Source: Nesterenkonia sp. F
Lineage (GTDB): Bacteria; Actinomycetota; Actinomycetes; Actinomycetales; Micrococcaceae
Assembly: GCF_000220985.1 (NCBI RefSeq)
Contig: NZ_AFRW01000012.1
Span: 1-64,000 of the forward strand
Reading direction: 5' to 3'
Length of the DNA: 64,000 bases
Shown: in pieces, positions 37,356 through 47,351 of the stretch
Layout: each line of letters begins with the position of its first letter
How positions within the stretch are numbered: position 1 is the stretch's first letter
The notes under the pieces: generated by a model
Told to the model about the DNA's origin: nothing
The model's input: the letters and a program-made list of their open reading frames with translations, nothing else
Databases searched by the model: none
Position numbers and translations under genes: made by a program

Positions 37356-38330
37356 TCAGTTCTTGTGCAGCGCGGTGTTGAGCTCGATCTTCTCGCCCAT
37401 CCGCGGCACCGCCTGGACCTGGCCGGAGGTGGAGTCCCGGCGGAAGAGCAGGTCGGAGACCCCGGAGAGCGCGGAGGCCTTGACCGTCTCGCGCACGGTG
37501 CGGTCGTCGGCGAGGACGGCGACCTTGGTGCCGGCGGTGATGTACAGCCCCGCCTCCACGACCGAGTCGTCGCCGATGGAGATCCCCACGCCGGCGTTGG
37601 CGCCGAGCAGCACCCGTTCGCCGAGCGTGATCTTCTCCCTGCCGCCGCCGGAGAGGGTGCCCATGATCGAGGCGCCGCCGCCGACGTCGGTGCCGTCGCC
37701 GACGACGACCCCGGCCGAGATCCGGCCCTCGACCATCGAGGTGCCCAGCGTGCCGGCGTTGAAGTTCACGAAGCCCTCGTGCATCACGGTGGTGCCCTCG
37801 GCGAGGTGGGCGCCGAGCCGCACCCGGTCGGCGTCGCCGATGCGCACACCCTTCGGAGTGACGTAGTCGACCAGCCGGGGGAACTTGTCGATGCTGTGGA
37901 CGGTGACGTGTCCGCGGCGACGCAGCTTCAGCCGCGTGGTCTCGAAGTCCTCGATCGCGCAGGGGCCGAAGTTCGTCCAGACCACGTTGGTCAGATGGGC
38001 GAAGATGCCCTCCAGGTTGATGGTGCGCGGCTGCACCAATCGGTGGGAGAGCAGGTGCAGCCGCAGCCAGACGTCGGAGGTCGAGCTCGCCTCGGCGCCC
38101 AGGTCGGCCTCGACCGAGACCACCTGGGTGGACACCCCGCGGTCGGGGTCCTCGGACTCGGCCTCGCGCAGCGAGGCGAGCAGCTCGGCGTCGTCGTTCT
38201 CGACCAGCGGCGCCAGCACCGGGGCCGGGAACCAGGTGTCGAGCACCGTGCCGTCGGCGGCGACGGTGGCCAGGCCGTGGCCGGAGGCGAGGCGGGCGGA
38301 GGCGTCTGCGGAGGAGTCCAGCGAAGTCAT
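37356..38330 (-). CDS. dapD: 2,3,4,5-tetrahydropyridine-2,6-dicarboxylate N-succinyltransferase
   Basis: A 324-residue protein of the actinobacterial DapD type, which succinylates tetrahydrodipicolinate in lysine/DAP synthesis. The N-terminal 150 residues are followed by a left-handed beta-helix with hexapeptide repeats ([59 protein letters not shown]). The conserved [15 protein letters not shown] is present. The ATG at 38330 sits 7 nt behind TAGGAT (38338-38343), so the transcript is likely leaderless. It is divergent from dapE with only 30 bp between starts. Confidence 0.94.
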   Translation of the reverse strand: MTSLDSSADASARLASGHGLATVAADGTVLDTWFPAPVLAPLVENDDAELLASLREAESEDPDRGVSTQVVSVEADLGAEASSTSDVWLRLHLLSHRLVQPRTINLEGIFAHLTNVVWTNFGPCAIEDFETTRLKLRRRGHVTVHSIDKFPRLVDYVTPKGVRIGDADRVRLGAHLAEGTTVMHEGFVNFNAGTLGTSMVEGRISAGVVVGDGTDVGGGASIMGTLSGGGREKITLGERVLLGANAGVGISIGDDSVVEAGLYITAGTKVAVLADDRTVRETVKASALSGVSDLLFRRDSTSGQVQAVPRMGEKIELNTALHKN

Positions 38331-38360
38331 GTCCACCATCCTACGGATTAGAGTGGGCGC
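38331..38360. promoter_or_regulatory. Overlapping divergent leaderless promoters of dapD and dapE
   Basis: Within 30 bp lie TAGGAT on the minus strand (38338-38343, 7 nt before dapD) and TAGAGT on the plus strand (38349-38354, 6 nt before dapE). The two promoters must overlap, so they probably compete or are co-regulated. Confidence 0.55.
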
Positions 38361-39584
38361 ATGTCCGAGCGCCATGACTCCAGTCCGTCCGTGTCCGCAG
38401 AATCCGCCGGAACCGCCGATGCCGCGGATCGCCGGGATGCGCTCGGCGTCTCGCCGACGGTGCTCGACCCTGACGCCGACGTCGTCGAGCTCACCGAGCG
38501 GATCATCGCCTGCGCCTCGGTCTCCGGCGAGGAGACCGCGCTGGCCGACGCCGTCGCGGCCGCGCTGGCGCGGTTGGAGGTGCTGGACCTCCATCGCGAC
38601 GGCGACACGATCATCGCCCGCACCGACACCGGAGCGGCCGAGCGGGTGGTGCTGGCCGGACACCTGGACACCGTCCCGCTGCCGAGCTCCGCGCATCCGG
38701 AGCGCGCCCGCGGGACCGTGCCGCCGCAGTGGGCGGGCGAGATCCTCTACGGCCGCGGCGCGGTCGACATGAAGGGCGGCGTCGCAGTGCAGCTGAAGCT
38801 CGCCGCCGAGGTCGCCGCGCAGGTCCGGGCGCTGGCCGCCGGAGCCTCGCTGGACCGGGAGGTGACCTGGGTCTTCTACGACCATGAGGAGGTCGCATCC
38901 CACCTGTCCGGGCTCGGACGGGTGATGCGGCGGGTGCCGGAGCTGCTCACCGGTGACTTCGCCGTGCTGCTGGAGCCCACCGACGGCGTCGTCGAGGGCG
39001 GCTGCAACGGCACCTGCCGGATCCGGGCGACCGTCCACGGCACCGCCGCCCACTCCGGGCGCGCCTGGATGGGGCGCAACGCCATCCACCGGGCCGCACC
39101 GGTGCTCGCCGCGCTGGAGGCCTACCAGCCGCGCACCGTCGAGGTCGAGGGGCTGGCCTACCGCGAGGGGATGAACGCGGTGGACATCTCCGGCGGCATC
39201 GCCGGCAACGTGATCCCCGACGTCTGCACGATCGAGATCAACCACCGCTTCGCCCCGGACACCACCGAGGAGCAGGCCCACGAGCGGATCCGCGCGCTGC
39301 TGCGCTCCGCCGGAGTGTCCGACGAGCAGACCGAGGTCACCGACACCTCGGCCGCCGCGCGTCCCGGGCTGGGCCACCCGGTGGCGCGGGCCTTCGTCGA
39401 GGCCGTCGGCGGCGAGCCGAAGCCGAAGTACGGCTGGACCGACGTCGCGCGCTTCTCCGCGCTGGGCGTGCCGGCGGTGAACTTCGGCCCCGGCGACGCC
39501 CTGCTGGCCCACACCGACGACGAGCATGTCTCGGCCACCGCGCTGCGCGCCTGCCACGCGGCGCTGAGCCGCTGGCTGGGCTGA
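38361..39584 (+). CDS. dapE: Succinyl-diaminopimelate desuccinylase
   Basis: A 407-residue M20 metallopeptidase that releases LL-diaminopimelate from its succinyl form. Zn-site motifs: GHLDTVP (His), [11 protein letters not shown] (bridging Asp), DHEEV (catalytic Glu plus ligand) and the C-terminal HTDDEHV. The dimerisation domain includes [15 protein letters not shown]. About 30 extra low-complexity residues at the N-terminus. The start follows TAGAGT by 6 nt. Together with dapC and dapD it covers three consecutive steps of the succinylase pathway. Confidence 0.93.
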   Translation: MSERHDSSPSVSAESAGTADAADRRDALGVSPTVLDPDADVVELTERIIACASVSGEETALADAVAAALARLEVLDLHRDGDTIIARTDTGAAERVVLAGHLDTVPLPSSAHPERARGTVPPQWAGEILYGRGAVDMKGGVAVQLKLAAEVAAQVRALAAGASLDREVTWVFYDHEEVASHLSGLGRVMRRVPELLTGDFAVLLEPTDGVVEGGCNGTCRIRATVHGTAAHSGRAWMGRNAIHRAAPVLAALEAYQPRTVEVEGLAYREGMNAVDISGGIAGNVIPDVCTIEINHRFAPDTTEEQAHERIRALLRSAGVSDEQTEVTDTSAAARPGLGHPVARAFVEAVGGEPKPKYGWTDVARFSALGVPAVNFGPGDALLAHTDDEHVSATALRACHAALSRWLG

Positions 39585-39754
39585 GCCGGTCGTCCGGGAT
39601 ATCCTCCGGGTGTGAGACGGATTACGGTTCGGTCACCAGGTCATCACCGCTCTTCTGCGGAGGGGCCTGCGGCCCTAGTCTGGCCTGACCGGACCGGCGG
39701 CGACCCCGCCCCGATCCGTGACGACGCGTCACATCGCATCATCAGGAGGAGACC

Positions 39755-40759
39755 ATGAGGATCCGAAGCACTGCGGCCGCGGCGACTGCGGCGGCGGCCA
39801 TGCTGGCCCTGTCGGCCTGCGGCGGCGACGACGGCGAGTCCGGAGGCGACGGCGGCTCCGGCGACGGCGACTTCGTCACCGATCTGACCTTCGGCACCGG
39901 CGGCACGTCGGGCACCTACTATCCGCTCGGCGGCGAGCTGACCGACATCTTCTCGTCGAGCATTGACGACGTCTCGGTCAACTACGTCGAATCGGGCGCC
40001 TCTGCCGAGAACCTGGGGCAGATCTACCAGGAGGAGTGGCAGCTGGGCATGACCCAGAACGACACGGCCAATCTGGCCGTCAACGGCGAGCTCGAGGGGC
40101 TGGAGGGCGAGCAGATCGACAACGTCGGCTGGATCGCCAACCTGTACCCGGAGGCTGCGCACATCATCGTCCGCGAGGACGCGGACATCGACTCCGTCGA
40201 GGACCTCGAGGGCGCCACGGTCGCCGTCGGCGACGCCGGCTCGGGCACCCGCGCCATCTCCGACGCGATCCTCTCGGCCTATGGCCTGGAGGAGGGCGAC
40301 TACACGCCGGAGGTCACCGACTTCGGCACTTCCACCGAGATGCTCGCCGACGGGCAGATCGACGCGACGATCTTCGTCGTCGGCACGCCGGTGGCCGGGC
40401 TGACCCAGCTGGCCGCCTCCACCGACGTGGAGCTGCTGCCGGTCGAGGACGAGCAGGCGGAGACCATCTCCGAGGAGTCCGGCGCCGAGGCCTACGACAT
40501 CAGCGCCGACGCCTACGACTTCCTCGACGAGGACGTCCAGACCGTCTCGGTCTTCGCCTCGCTGGTGGCCTCGACCTCGCAGGTCAGCGAGGACGTCGCC
40601 TATGAGATGACCCAGGCGATCTTCGAGAACTCCGACCAGATCACCCTCGACGTCGGCGGCTCGATCACTCAGGACGAGGCCCTGGTCGGCATCGGCGACG
40701 TGCCGCTGCACCCGGGCGCCGAGCGGTACTACGACGAGCAGGGCGTCGAGCTGCCGTGA
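39755..40759 (+). CDS. TAXI family TRAP transporter solute-binding protein
   Basis: A 334-residue exported lipoprotein: signal with lipobox LSAC (Cys22), a Gly/Asp/Ser linker, then the TAXI domain (LTFGTGGTSGTYYPLGGELT, YVESGASAENLGQI, GDAGSGTRAISDAIL). It binds an organic anion, often glutamate or another carboxylate in this family, and hands it to the fused permease encoded next. AGGAGGAG precedes the ATG. A TAGTCT -10-like box lies near 39674. It overlaps the permease gene by 4 bp (GTGA). Confidence 0.92.
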   Translation: MRIRSTAAAATAAAAMLALSACGGDDGESGGDGGSGDGDFVTDLTFGTGGTSGTYYPLGGELTDIFSSSIDDVSVNYVESGASAENLGQIYQEEWQLGMTQNDTANLAVNGELEGLEGEQIDNVGWIANLYPEAAHIIVREDADIDSVEDLEGATVAVGDAGSGTRAISDAILSAYGLEEGDYTPEVTDFGTSTEMLADGQIDATIFVVGTPVAGLTQLAASTDVELLPVEDEQAETISEESGAEAYDISADAYDFLDEDVQTVSVFASLVASTSQVSEDVAYEMTQAIFENSDQITLDVGGSITQDEALVGIGDVPLHPGAERYYDEQGVELP

Positions 40760-42925
40760 CCGACGTCCCCTCCGCCGACCGGCCCTCGGCTGCTCCGCAG
40801 CCGGGGGCCGGCCCCCGGAACGAGACCGCCCGGAACGAGACCGCCGGGGATGACGCTGCTCAGGACGAGGCGAGCCGGGACCAGGCCGCCGAAGTCCTCC
40901 GCGAGAAGGACACCTCCAGCCGCTATCGCACCGACATCGGCTGGTGGGGCTGGATCGTGGGGGCGATCTCCGTCGTCTTCACGCTGTACCACCTCTATGC
41001 GGCGCTGGAGCGGCCGTTCAACAACTGGATGCACGGCTCGCTGCACCTGGCCGGGGCGACCTCGCTGATCTTCCTGCTGTATCCGGCCTCGCGCCGGCTG
41101 CTGCGCGCCGTCGGTCCGGTGCCCCGGTGGCGCCGGGCGCTGACCGGCGCCGGCGGCTCGGTGCCGGTCTACGACGCGGTGCTGGCCGCCGCGGGGCTGT
41201 TCTGCAATCTCTACATCTTCGTCGAGTACACCCGGCTGACCGGCAACTCGGTGCAGGTGCTGGGCTACAGCGACATGGACCAGCTCGTCGCGATCCTCGG
41301 GATCGTGCTGGTGCTGGAGGCGACTCGCCGCTGCGTGGGCGTGCCGATCGTGATCATCGCGCTGCTGGCGATGGCCTACGCGCTCTTCGGCGACCGCAGC
41401 CCGCTGTTCTCGCACGCGGGGATGACGCTGGAGGGCTTCGCCACCGACACCTTCCTCTCCATCGGCTCGGGCATCTTCGGCACGCCGCTGCAGGTCTCGT
41501 CGAACTTCATCTTCCTCTTCCTGTTCTTCGCGGTGGTGCTGCTGCGCACCAACATCGGCCAGTTCTTCAACGACCTGGCCTTCCGCGCGGCCGGGAAGTA
41601 CACCGGCGGACCCGCGAAGGCCGCCATCGGCGCCTCCGGACTGCAGGGCATGGTCTCGGGCTCCTCGGTGGCCAACACGGTGGCGTCGGGGTCGTTCACC
41701 ATCCCGATCATGAAGAAGGCCGGGTTCAAGCCGCACGTCGCGGCCGCCACCGAGGCCACCGCCTCGACCGGCGGTCAGCTGATGCCGCCGATCAGTGGGG
41801 GCGGCGGCGTTCATCATGGCGCAGAACGTGCCGGACCTGGAGTACAACGACCTGATCGTCATCGCCGTCATCCCGGCGCTGCTGTACTTCCTCGGAGCCT
41901 TCCTCTCCATCCACTTCGAGGCCAAGCGTCACCGCATCAAGGGTCTGCCGGTCGACGAGCTGCCCAGCTGGCGCTCGCTGCTGGTGCGCGTGGACCTGCT
42001 GCTGCCGCTGGTGGTGATCATCTCCACGCTGCTCTCCGGGCTGTCGCCGATGCGTGCGGCGCTGCTGGGCATCGGCACAGCCTTCCTGCTGAGCTTCCTG
42101 CGGACCTCGACCCGGCTGGGCCTGCGCGGGATGGTCGAGCTGCTCTCCGCCGGCGCGCGCACCGCGCTGCCGGTCATCGCCGCCTGCGCGACCGCCGGCA
42201 TCGTCGCCGGCACGGTCACGTCCACCGGACTGGGCGGACAGCTCGGCGGCGGGCTGGTCGAGCTCGCCGGCGGCAACTTCCTGCTGGTGCTGGTGATGGT
42301 GATGATCGCCTGCATCGTGCTCGGCATGGGGCTGCCGACGACGGCGAACTACGTGGTCACCGCGACCGTCGCCGCGCCGATCCTGTACAACAACTTCGAC
42401 GTGCCGCTGATCGCCGCGCACCTGTTCGTCTTCTTCTTCGGCATCCTCGCCGACATCACCCCGCCGGTCTGCCTGGCCGCCTACGCCGGCGCGGGCATCG
42501 CGCATGCGAATCCGATGGCCGCCGGGGTCTCGGCGCTGCGCATCGCGGTGGCCGGGTTCCTCATCCCCTACGTGTTCATCCTCCAGCCGGCGCTGCTGCT
42601 GCAGGGATCCTGGCAGGAGCTGCTCATCGGGCTGGTGACGGTGATCGTCGGGATGGTCGGGATCGCCTCCGGGCTCGCCGGGCATCTGGCGGTGCGGGCC
42701 ACCTGGCTGGAGCGCGTGCTGCTCGTCGCCGGCGGCCTGGCGCTGATCTATCCGCATCTGGTCGTCTCGCTGGGCGGTCTGGCGGCGATGGGGCTGGGCC
42801 TGCTGCTGCAGCTCGGCCGCCGTCGACGCGGCGGGGGAGATGCCGACACCGGGGTCGAGTCCGGGGACTCCGGGCCGGCCGGGGCCGTGCGCACCGAGCC
42901 CGCCGCCGCGTCCTCTCCGGGCTGA
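40756..42925 (+). pseudogene. TRAP transporter 4TM/12TM fused permease, with a one-base frameshift
   Basis: The DctQM-type fused permease of the TAXI system. Frame 1 starts GTG at 40756 and covers a hydrophilic N-terminus, the 4-TM DctQ-like part and the first DctM helices (GLQGMVSGSSVANTVASGSFTIP, ATEATASTGGQLMPPIS) up to about 41794. Frame 2 (from 41795) continues as GAAAFIMAQNVPDLEYNDL through GMGLPTTANYVVTATVAAPIL to 42925. The expected join is MPPIMGAAAF, and the DNA has one extra G at about 41795. Corrected length would be 722 residues, normal for the family. Without correction the transporter is inactive. Confidence 0.85.
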
Positions 42926-42959
42926 GGCGGGCCCGTTGCGCCGGCGCTAGGCTGGGGCC

Positions 42960-43691
42960 ATGACACAGAACAGCGCTGAAGAGCACCGCACCGAGTCCGA
43001 CCCCCGTCCGATCGCCCTGGTCACCGGTGCGACGCGGGGGATCGGACGCGCCGTCGCCGAGGACCTGGCCCGCACTCACCGGGTGCTGGTCGGCGGCACC
43101 TCGCCCGAGAGGGTGCAGGAGGTCGTCGACTCCCTCGACGACGCCGCCGGCTTCGTCGCCGATCTGTCCGACGCCGACCAGCTCGACGCCGCCGTCGAGG
43201 CGCTGGGCCTGGAGAAGCTGGACCTGCTGGTCCACTCCGCCGGTGTGGCCTTCGGCGGAGAGATCGGATCCATCCCGGCCCTCGAGTGGCGACGGGTGTT
43301 CGAGGTCAACGTCTTCGCCGTCGCCGAGCTGACCCGGCGGCTGCTGCCGGCCCTGCGCCAGGCTCGGGGGCAGGTCGTCGCGATCAACTCCGGGGCCGGG
43401 CACAGGTCGGGCGCGGGCAACGGCCCGTATGCGGGCAGCAAGTTCGCCCTGCGCGCGCTCACCGACGCGCTGCGCGCCGAGGAGCGCGGCGTCGTGCGGG
43501 TGACCTCGATCCACCCGGGTCGCGTGGACACCGACATGCAGCGTGACCTGCAGTCCCAGCTGGGCAACAGGAACTATGACGGCACCGTCTACATCGCCCC
43601 GGAGACGGTGGCGGAGACGGTGCGGCTCGCCGTGGACGCCCCGGCGGCCTCGATGGTCGAGGAGCTGTCGATCCGGCCGGTCGCGCAGTGA
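42960..43691 (+). CDS. SDR family oxidoreductase
   Basis: A 243-residue classical short-chain dehydrogenase: NAD(P)-binding TGATRGIG near residue 20, the LLVHSAGVA motif, and the active site region with Ser (AINSGAGHRSG) and YAGSKFALRALTDALR (Tyr-xxx-Lys). The unusual serine loop resembles short-chain reductases of broad substrate. TAGGCT (42948-42953) is 6 nt before the ATG, so a leaderless transcript is likely. It stands alone; the gap 43692-43953 after it has only the hairpin listed below. Confidence 0.9.
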   Translation: MTQNSAEEHRTESDPRPIALVTGATRGIGRAVAEDLARTHRVLVGGTSPERVQEVVDSLDDAAGFVADLSDADQLDAAVEALGLEKLDLLVHSAGVAFGGEIGSIPALEWRRVFEVNVFAVAELTRRLLPALRQARGQVVAINSGAGHRSGAGNGPYAGSKFALRALTDALRAEERGVVRVTSIHPGRVDTDMQRDLQSQLGNRNYDGTVYIAPETVAETVRLAVDAPAASMVEELSIRPVAQ

Positions 43692-43910
43692 GCGACTCCG
43701 CCGCGAGGTGGGTGCTCGATCGGGGCGCGCCCGCCTCGCGAGCAGGGCTCGTGATCGGTTCGGAGGGCCTCGAGCGCGGACGGTGTCCACCTTCGAGACA
43801 TATCTCGGCGACGTGGCGGCGGAGATGCGTCCGGAAGCGGGACGCCGTTGCGGTCGTCCCCTGATTCAGCGCCGGTCCGCTTGTCGGGCCGCCGAGTAGT
43901 CCGGGAACGA

Positions 43911-43946
43911 CTGAGGGTCCCGGTTCTCATTAACCGGGACCCTCAG
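43911..43946 (-). terminator. Perfect 15-bp hairpin downstream of tRNA-Asn
   Basis: Arms 43911-43925 and 43932-43946 pair perfectly over 15 bp with a CTCATT loop, 8 bp beyond the tRNA-Asn 3' end. It is the expected terminator of the tRNA transcript, and can also end transcription from the SDR gene. Confidence 0.8.
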
Positions 43947-43953
43947 CGAGAAG

Positions 43954-44025
43954 CTCCCCCAGCTGGATTCGAACCAGCAACCCCTCGATTAACAGTCGAG
44001 TGCTCTGCCGTTGAGCTATGGAGGA
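43954..44025 (-). tRNA. tRNA-Asn (GTT)
   Basis: The minus strand folds as a 72-nt cloverleaf: acceptor TCCTCCA/TGGGGGA, D arm GCTC/GAGC, anticodon loop CTGTTAA with GTT (plus-strand 43991-43993), T arm GCTGG-TTCGAAT-CCAGC and discriminator G. CCA is not encoded. A hairpin terminator follows. Confidence 0.97.
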
Positions 44026-44204
44026 TTGCGACTGAAAAAGTGTAGCAGGATCACGACAGCGGGACGAAATCTGCCCGGAGGATGGCGGGGAGCATCACGC
44101 CGCCGGGCCGCTGTGCACCGCTGAGGTCGCCCCTCGGCGGGCCGCTGACCTGGAGCCGGGCTTCGGACATGGCAGTCCGGCGGTCGAGCAGTACCATGGA
44201 GCGC

Positions 44205-44675
44205 GTGCTGACCCCCGATGAGGACACCCAGACCGCTCCGGCGGCCGGCGACGCCGCCGCGCCGATCCGTGTGAGCGCCGTGGTCATCCGCAATTCCGAC
44301 GGCGAGGTGCTGACCGTGCGCAAGGCCGGCACCGACCGCTTCATGCTGCCCGGCGGCAAGCCCGAGCAGGGGGAGACGCCGCTGCAGACCGCCGCCCGCG
44401 AATGCTGCGAGGAGCTCGACGTCCAGCTGTGGCAGGAGGACCTGAGGCGGTTGGGCACTTTCCGCGCTCCGGCGGCGAACGAGGTCGGTCGTGAGGTCGA
44501 GGGTGTGGTCTTCGTCCACGACGCCGTGCCCGCCGGCGCCGACCACACGCCCTCGGCGGAGATCGAGGAGCTGCGCTGGGTCGACATGACCGCAGAGGAG
44601 CCGCCCGCGGATCTGGCCCCGCTGCTGCGCGACCAGATCGCCCCGGCGCTGCAGGCCGAGGCCGCCGTCGTCTGA
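44205..44675 (+). CDS. NUDIX hydrolase
   Basis: A 156-residue protein with the NUDIX box GGKPEQGETPLQTAARECCEEL, where the last Gly of the consensus is Asp. It would cleave a nucleoside diphosphate linked to another moiety; substrate unknown. The start is uncertain: TACCAT (44192-44197) is 7 nt before the GTG at 44205, while the ATG at 44196 overlaps that box, so GTG is preferred. Located 40 bp upstream of the LOG gene on the same strand and possibly co-transcribed. Confidence 0.85.
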   Translation: MLTPDEDTQTAPAAGDAAAPIRVSAVVIRNSDGEVLTVRKAGTDRFMLPGGKPEQGETPLQTAARECCEELDVQLWQEDLRRLGTFRAPAANEVGREVEGVVFVHDAVPAGADHTPSAEIEELRWVDMTAEEPPADLAPLLRDQIAPALQAEAAVV

Positions 44676-44714
44676 CCGTCCGTCCGCCCCGCCGGACGTC
44701 CGGAGGAAGGGCCC

Positions 44715-45263
44715 ATGCCGCGTCTCACCGTGTTCACCGGTTCCAGCACCGGTCATGATCCCATCCACCGGCGCGCCGCCGATCAGCTGGGGGCGACGCT
44801 CGCCCGACGCGACGTCGAGCTCGTCTACGGCGGCGGGCGCATGGGCCTGATGGGCGTGCTCGCCGACGCCGCGCTGGACGCCGGGGGAGTCGTGCACGGG
44901 GTGATGCCCCGGCACCTGGTCGACCACGAGGACGCCCATACGCGGCTGACCACTCTGGAGGTCGTCGAGGACATGCACGCTCGCAAACGTCGCATGGCCG
45001 AGCTGGGGGACGGCTTCCTCGCGCTGCCCGGCGGCGTCGGCACGCTGGAGGAGCTCGTCGAGATCTGGACCTGGCGACACCTGGGACTGCACGCCAAGCC
45101 GGTGGGGCTGCTCGACGTCGCCGGGTTCTGGCGGCCGCTGCTGGCGCTGGCCGATCACATGGTCGAAGCCGGCTTCCTCTCCCGCAGCCGGCGGGAGGGC
45201 CTCTGGACCGGCGAGGACGTCGAGCCGCTGCTGGACCTGCTGGAGGAGAGCCGCCCCGGCTGA
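44715..45263 (+). CDS. LOG family protein (TIGR00730; cytokinin-riboside phosphoribohydrolase type)
   Basis: A 182-residue Rossmann-fold protein with the LOG motifs VYGGGRMGLMG and LPGGVGTLEELVE (PGGxGTxxE). The family hydrolyses nucleoside 5'-monophosphates such as AMP or cytokinin ribotides to base and ribose 5-phosphate. In bacteria without plant contact the biological role is unclear. GGAGGAAGG precedes the ATG. About 40 bp after the NUDIX gene, so perhaps one nucleotide-handling operon. Confidence 0.9.
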   Translation: MPRLTVFTGSSTGHDPIHRRAADQLGATLARRDVELVYGGGRMGLMGVLADAALDAGGVVHGVMPRHLVDHEDAHTRLTTLEVVEDMHARKRRMAELGDGFLALPGGVGTLEELVEIWTWRHLGLHAKPVGLLDVAGFWRPLLALADHMVEAGFLSRSRREGLWTGEDVEPLLDLLEESRPG

Positions 45264-45393
45264 CGATCATCGACGCCGCCGGCGTCGCCGTCGTGCTGGT
45301 TCGCGTCGGGTCGTCGGGCCCGCCCGACTGCTATCCTCTCCACGGCCCCGGCCGCCGCCCGGAGCGCCTGGAATCCGCCGATCAGGAGTGAGC

Positions 45394-46269
45394 ATGCCCG
45401 CTGCAGACACGACCCCGACCGACGTCGCCCGGCTCATCATCAGCTGCCCCGACCAGCCGGGGATCGTCGCCGCCGTCTCGGAGGTCATCACGGATCTGGG
45501 CGGCAACATCACCACGCTGGACCAGTACAGCACCGGGGTCTCGGGCGGACGGTTCTTCCAGCGCACCGTGTTCCATCTGCCGGGACTGGCGGCCGAGCGT
45601 CCGCGCGTGGAGGAGGCGATCCGCACCCGGCTGGCCGACCGCTTCGACATGGAGTGGAGCCTCACCGACGCCGCCACACCGAAGCGGGTGGCGATCTTCG
45701 CCTCGAAGACCGATCACTGTCTGCTGGACCTGCTCTGGCGGCACCGCCGCGGCGAGATCCCCATGGACATCACCATGGTGATCTCCAACCACCCGGACCT
45801 CGCCGACGACGTGCGGCCCTTCGGCATCCCGTACTTCCACGTGCCGGTGGAGAAGGGGGACAAGGCCGCCGCCGAGGCGAAGCACCTGGAGCTGCTGCAG
45901 GGCAACGTCGACGTCATCGTGCTGGCCCGCTACATGCAGATCATCTCCGAGAACTTCCTCGAGCAGGTCGGCGCTCCGGTGATCAACATCCACCACAGCT
46001 TCCTGCCGGCCTTCATCGGGGCCGGGCCGTACCAGAAGGCCCGGGACCGCGGCGTGAAGCTGATCGGGGCCACCGCGCACTATGTGACCAAGGACCTCGA
46101 CGAGGGCCCGATCATCGAGCAGGACGTCATCCGCGTCTCGCACGAGGACGACGTCGCGCAGCTGACCCGCTACGGCGCCGACGTCGAGCGGGCGGTGCTC
46201 TCCCGTGCGGTGCAGTGGCACTGCGAGGACCGGATCATCCGCAACGGGCAGACCACGATCGTCTTCTGA
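45394..46269 (+). CDS. purU: Formyltetrahydrofolate deformylase
   Basis: A 291-residue enzyme that hydrolyses 10-formyl-THF to THF and formate, supplying one-carbon balance for purine synthesis. An N-terminal ACT domain (SCPDQPGIVAAVSEVITDLGGNI) precedes the formyltransferase domain with HHSFLPAFIGAGPYQKA and GVKLIGATAHYVTKDLDEGPIIEQ (catalytic His and Asp). The ATG at 45394 has AGGAG 5 nt upstream, preferred over the in-frame GTG at 45388. Confidence 0.95.
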   Translation: MPAADTTPTDVARLIISCPDQPGIVAAVSEVITDLGGNITTLDQYSTGVSGGRFFQRTVFHLPGLAAERPRVEEAIRTRLADRFDMEWSLTDAATPKRVAIFASKTDHCLLDLLWRHRRGEIPMDITMVISNHPDLADDVRPFGIPYFHVPVEKGDKAAAEAKHLELLQGNVDVIVLARYMQIISENFLEQVGAPVINIHHSFLPAFIGAGPYQKARDRGVKLIGATAHYVTKDLDEGPIIEQDVIRVSHEDDVAQLTRYGADVERAVLSRAVQWHCEDRIIRNGQTTIVF

Positions 46270-46333
46270 TCGGGCGTGCCGGGAGGCGGGTCGCCGGCCT
46301 GGGCGACATTACGTCATAGAGGGATTATGCAAT

Positions 46334-46371
46334 TCACCTGATGTAGGTGAGGCGATCCTCTTCTGTAGACT
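46334..46371 (+). promoter_or_regulatory. Inverted repeat and -10 box upstream of the siderophore-interacting protein gene
   Basis: TCACCT (46334-46339) and AGGTGA (46345-46350) form an inverted repeat with a 5-bp spacer, 16 bp before TAGACT (46366-46371). The site lies where an iron regulator of the DtxR/IdeR class would be expected. It shares AGGT half-sites with the known TTAGGT-type box but is not a close match. Confidence 0.4.
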
Positions 46372-46402
46372 GCAGGCGCCGTCTTCCCGGAAGGAACCGC
46401 CG

Positions 46403-47278
46403 ATGTCGTCCGCACCCTCCAGCTCCTCCGCACCTTCCAGCTCCTCCGCATCGCCCGCGGCGCGGAAGCCGCGCGTGCAGCACCTGATGCGTGTCGAATC
46501 GGTCCGCCGACTGAGCCCGCATCTGGTGCGGGTGACGCTCGGCGGGGACGGCTTCGCCGGCATCGAATTCAAGGAGGCGACGGACCAGTACATCAAGCTG
46601 CTCTTCGCCGACCCGGCCCTGGGCCTGGAGCGCCCCTATGACATGGAGGCGCTGCGTGAGCGGCTGCCGATGGCGCAGATGCCGGTCACCCGGACCTACA
46701 CGATCCGCGCGATCGACCGCGCCGCCGGCACTCTGGCGCTCGACATGGTCACCCACGGCGACGAGGGGCTGGCCGGTCCCTGGGCCGAGCAGGCCCGTCC
46801 GGGGGATCTGATCAGCTTCTTCGGCCCCGGCGGAGGCTACGCCCCGCGATCGGAGGCGGACTGGCATCTGCTGGCCGGCGACGAATCGGCGCTGCCGGCC
46901 ATCGCGACGGCGCTGGAGGCGATGGACCCCGGCGCCCGCGGCGTCGCCGTCGTCGAGGTCCCCACCGCCGCCGACGAAGTCCCGCTCACCGCGCCGGAGG
47001 GCGTCGAGGTGCGCTGGCTGCACCGCGGGGCGGCGTTCACCCCGGAGACCACCCGGCTGACCGAGCACGTCGAGCAGCTCGAGATCCCCGACGGCGACGT
47101 CCAGGTCTTCGTCCACGGCGAGCGCGAGGAGATGAAGCGGCTGCGTCGGCGTCTGGTCGATGAGTGCGGTCTGCCGCGGAAGGGGATGTCGCTCTCGGCC
47201 TACTGGGCCCACGGCCGCGTCGAGGACCAGTTCCAGGCGGAGAAGCGTCAGCCGATCGGCGCCATCGACCCGGACTGA
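46403..47278 (+). CDS. Siderophore-interacting protein (FAD-dependent ferric reductase)
   Basis: A 291-residue ViuB/SIP family flavoprotein that reduces ferric siderophores to release iron in the cytoplasm. After a low-complexity N-terminus of tandem SSSAPSS units come the FAD-binding PVTRTYTIRAID, ALDMVTHGDEGLAGPWAEQARPGD, FFGPGGGYAP, the LLAGDESALPAIATALEAM block and the C-terminal SLSAYWAHGRVEDQF. GGAAGG precedes the ATG at 46403. It stands alone, with a possible iron-box upstream. Confidence 0.92.
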   Translation: MSSAPSSSSAPSSSSASPAARKPRVQHLMRVESVRRLSPHLVRVTLGGDGFAGIEFKEATDQYIKLLFADPALGLERPYDMEALRERLPMAQMPVTRTYTIRAIDRAAGTLALDMVTHGDEGLAGPWAEQARPGDLISFFGPGGGYAPRSEADWHLLAGDESALPAIATALEAMDPGARGVAVVEVPTAADEVPLTAPEGVEVRWLHRGAAFTPETTRLTEHVEQLEIPDGDVQVFVHGEREEMKRLRRRLVDECGLPRKGMSLSAYWAHGRVEDQFQAEKRQPIGAIDPD

Positions 47279-47351
47279 GCCGGCCCGGGCTGAGCCGACC
47301 CGCATCGCGCCGTCCCGGACTGCGCCGGGCGGCCGCGCCGGTTCGCGGCGC

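Noticed and set aside
41795-42925. Separate gene for a DctM-type protein starting GTG at 41795
   Set aside because: Its first residues continue the preceding frame's TM helix with the exact family sequence, and no ribosome site precedes it; a frameshifted single gene explains it better.
46403-46460. Short tandem repeat at the start of the siderophore-interacting protein gene as a phase-variation tract
   Set aside because: The SSSAPSS units are 18 bp, in frame, so length change would not alter the frame.
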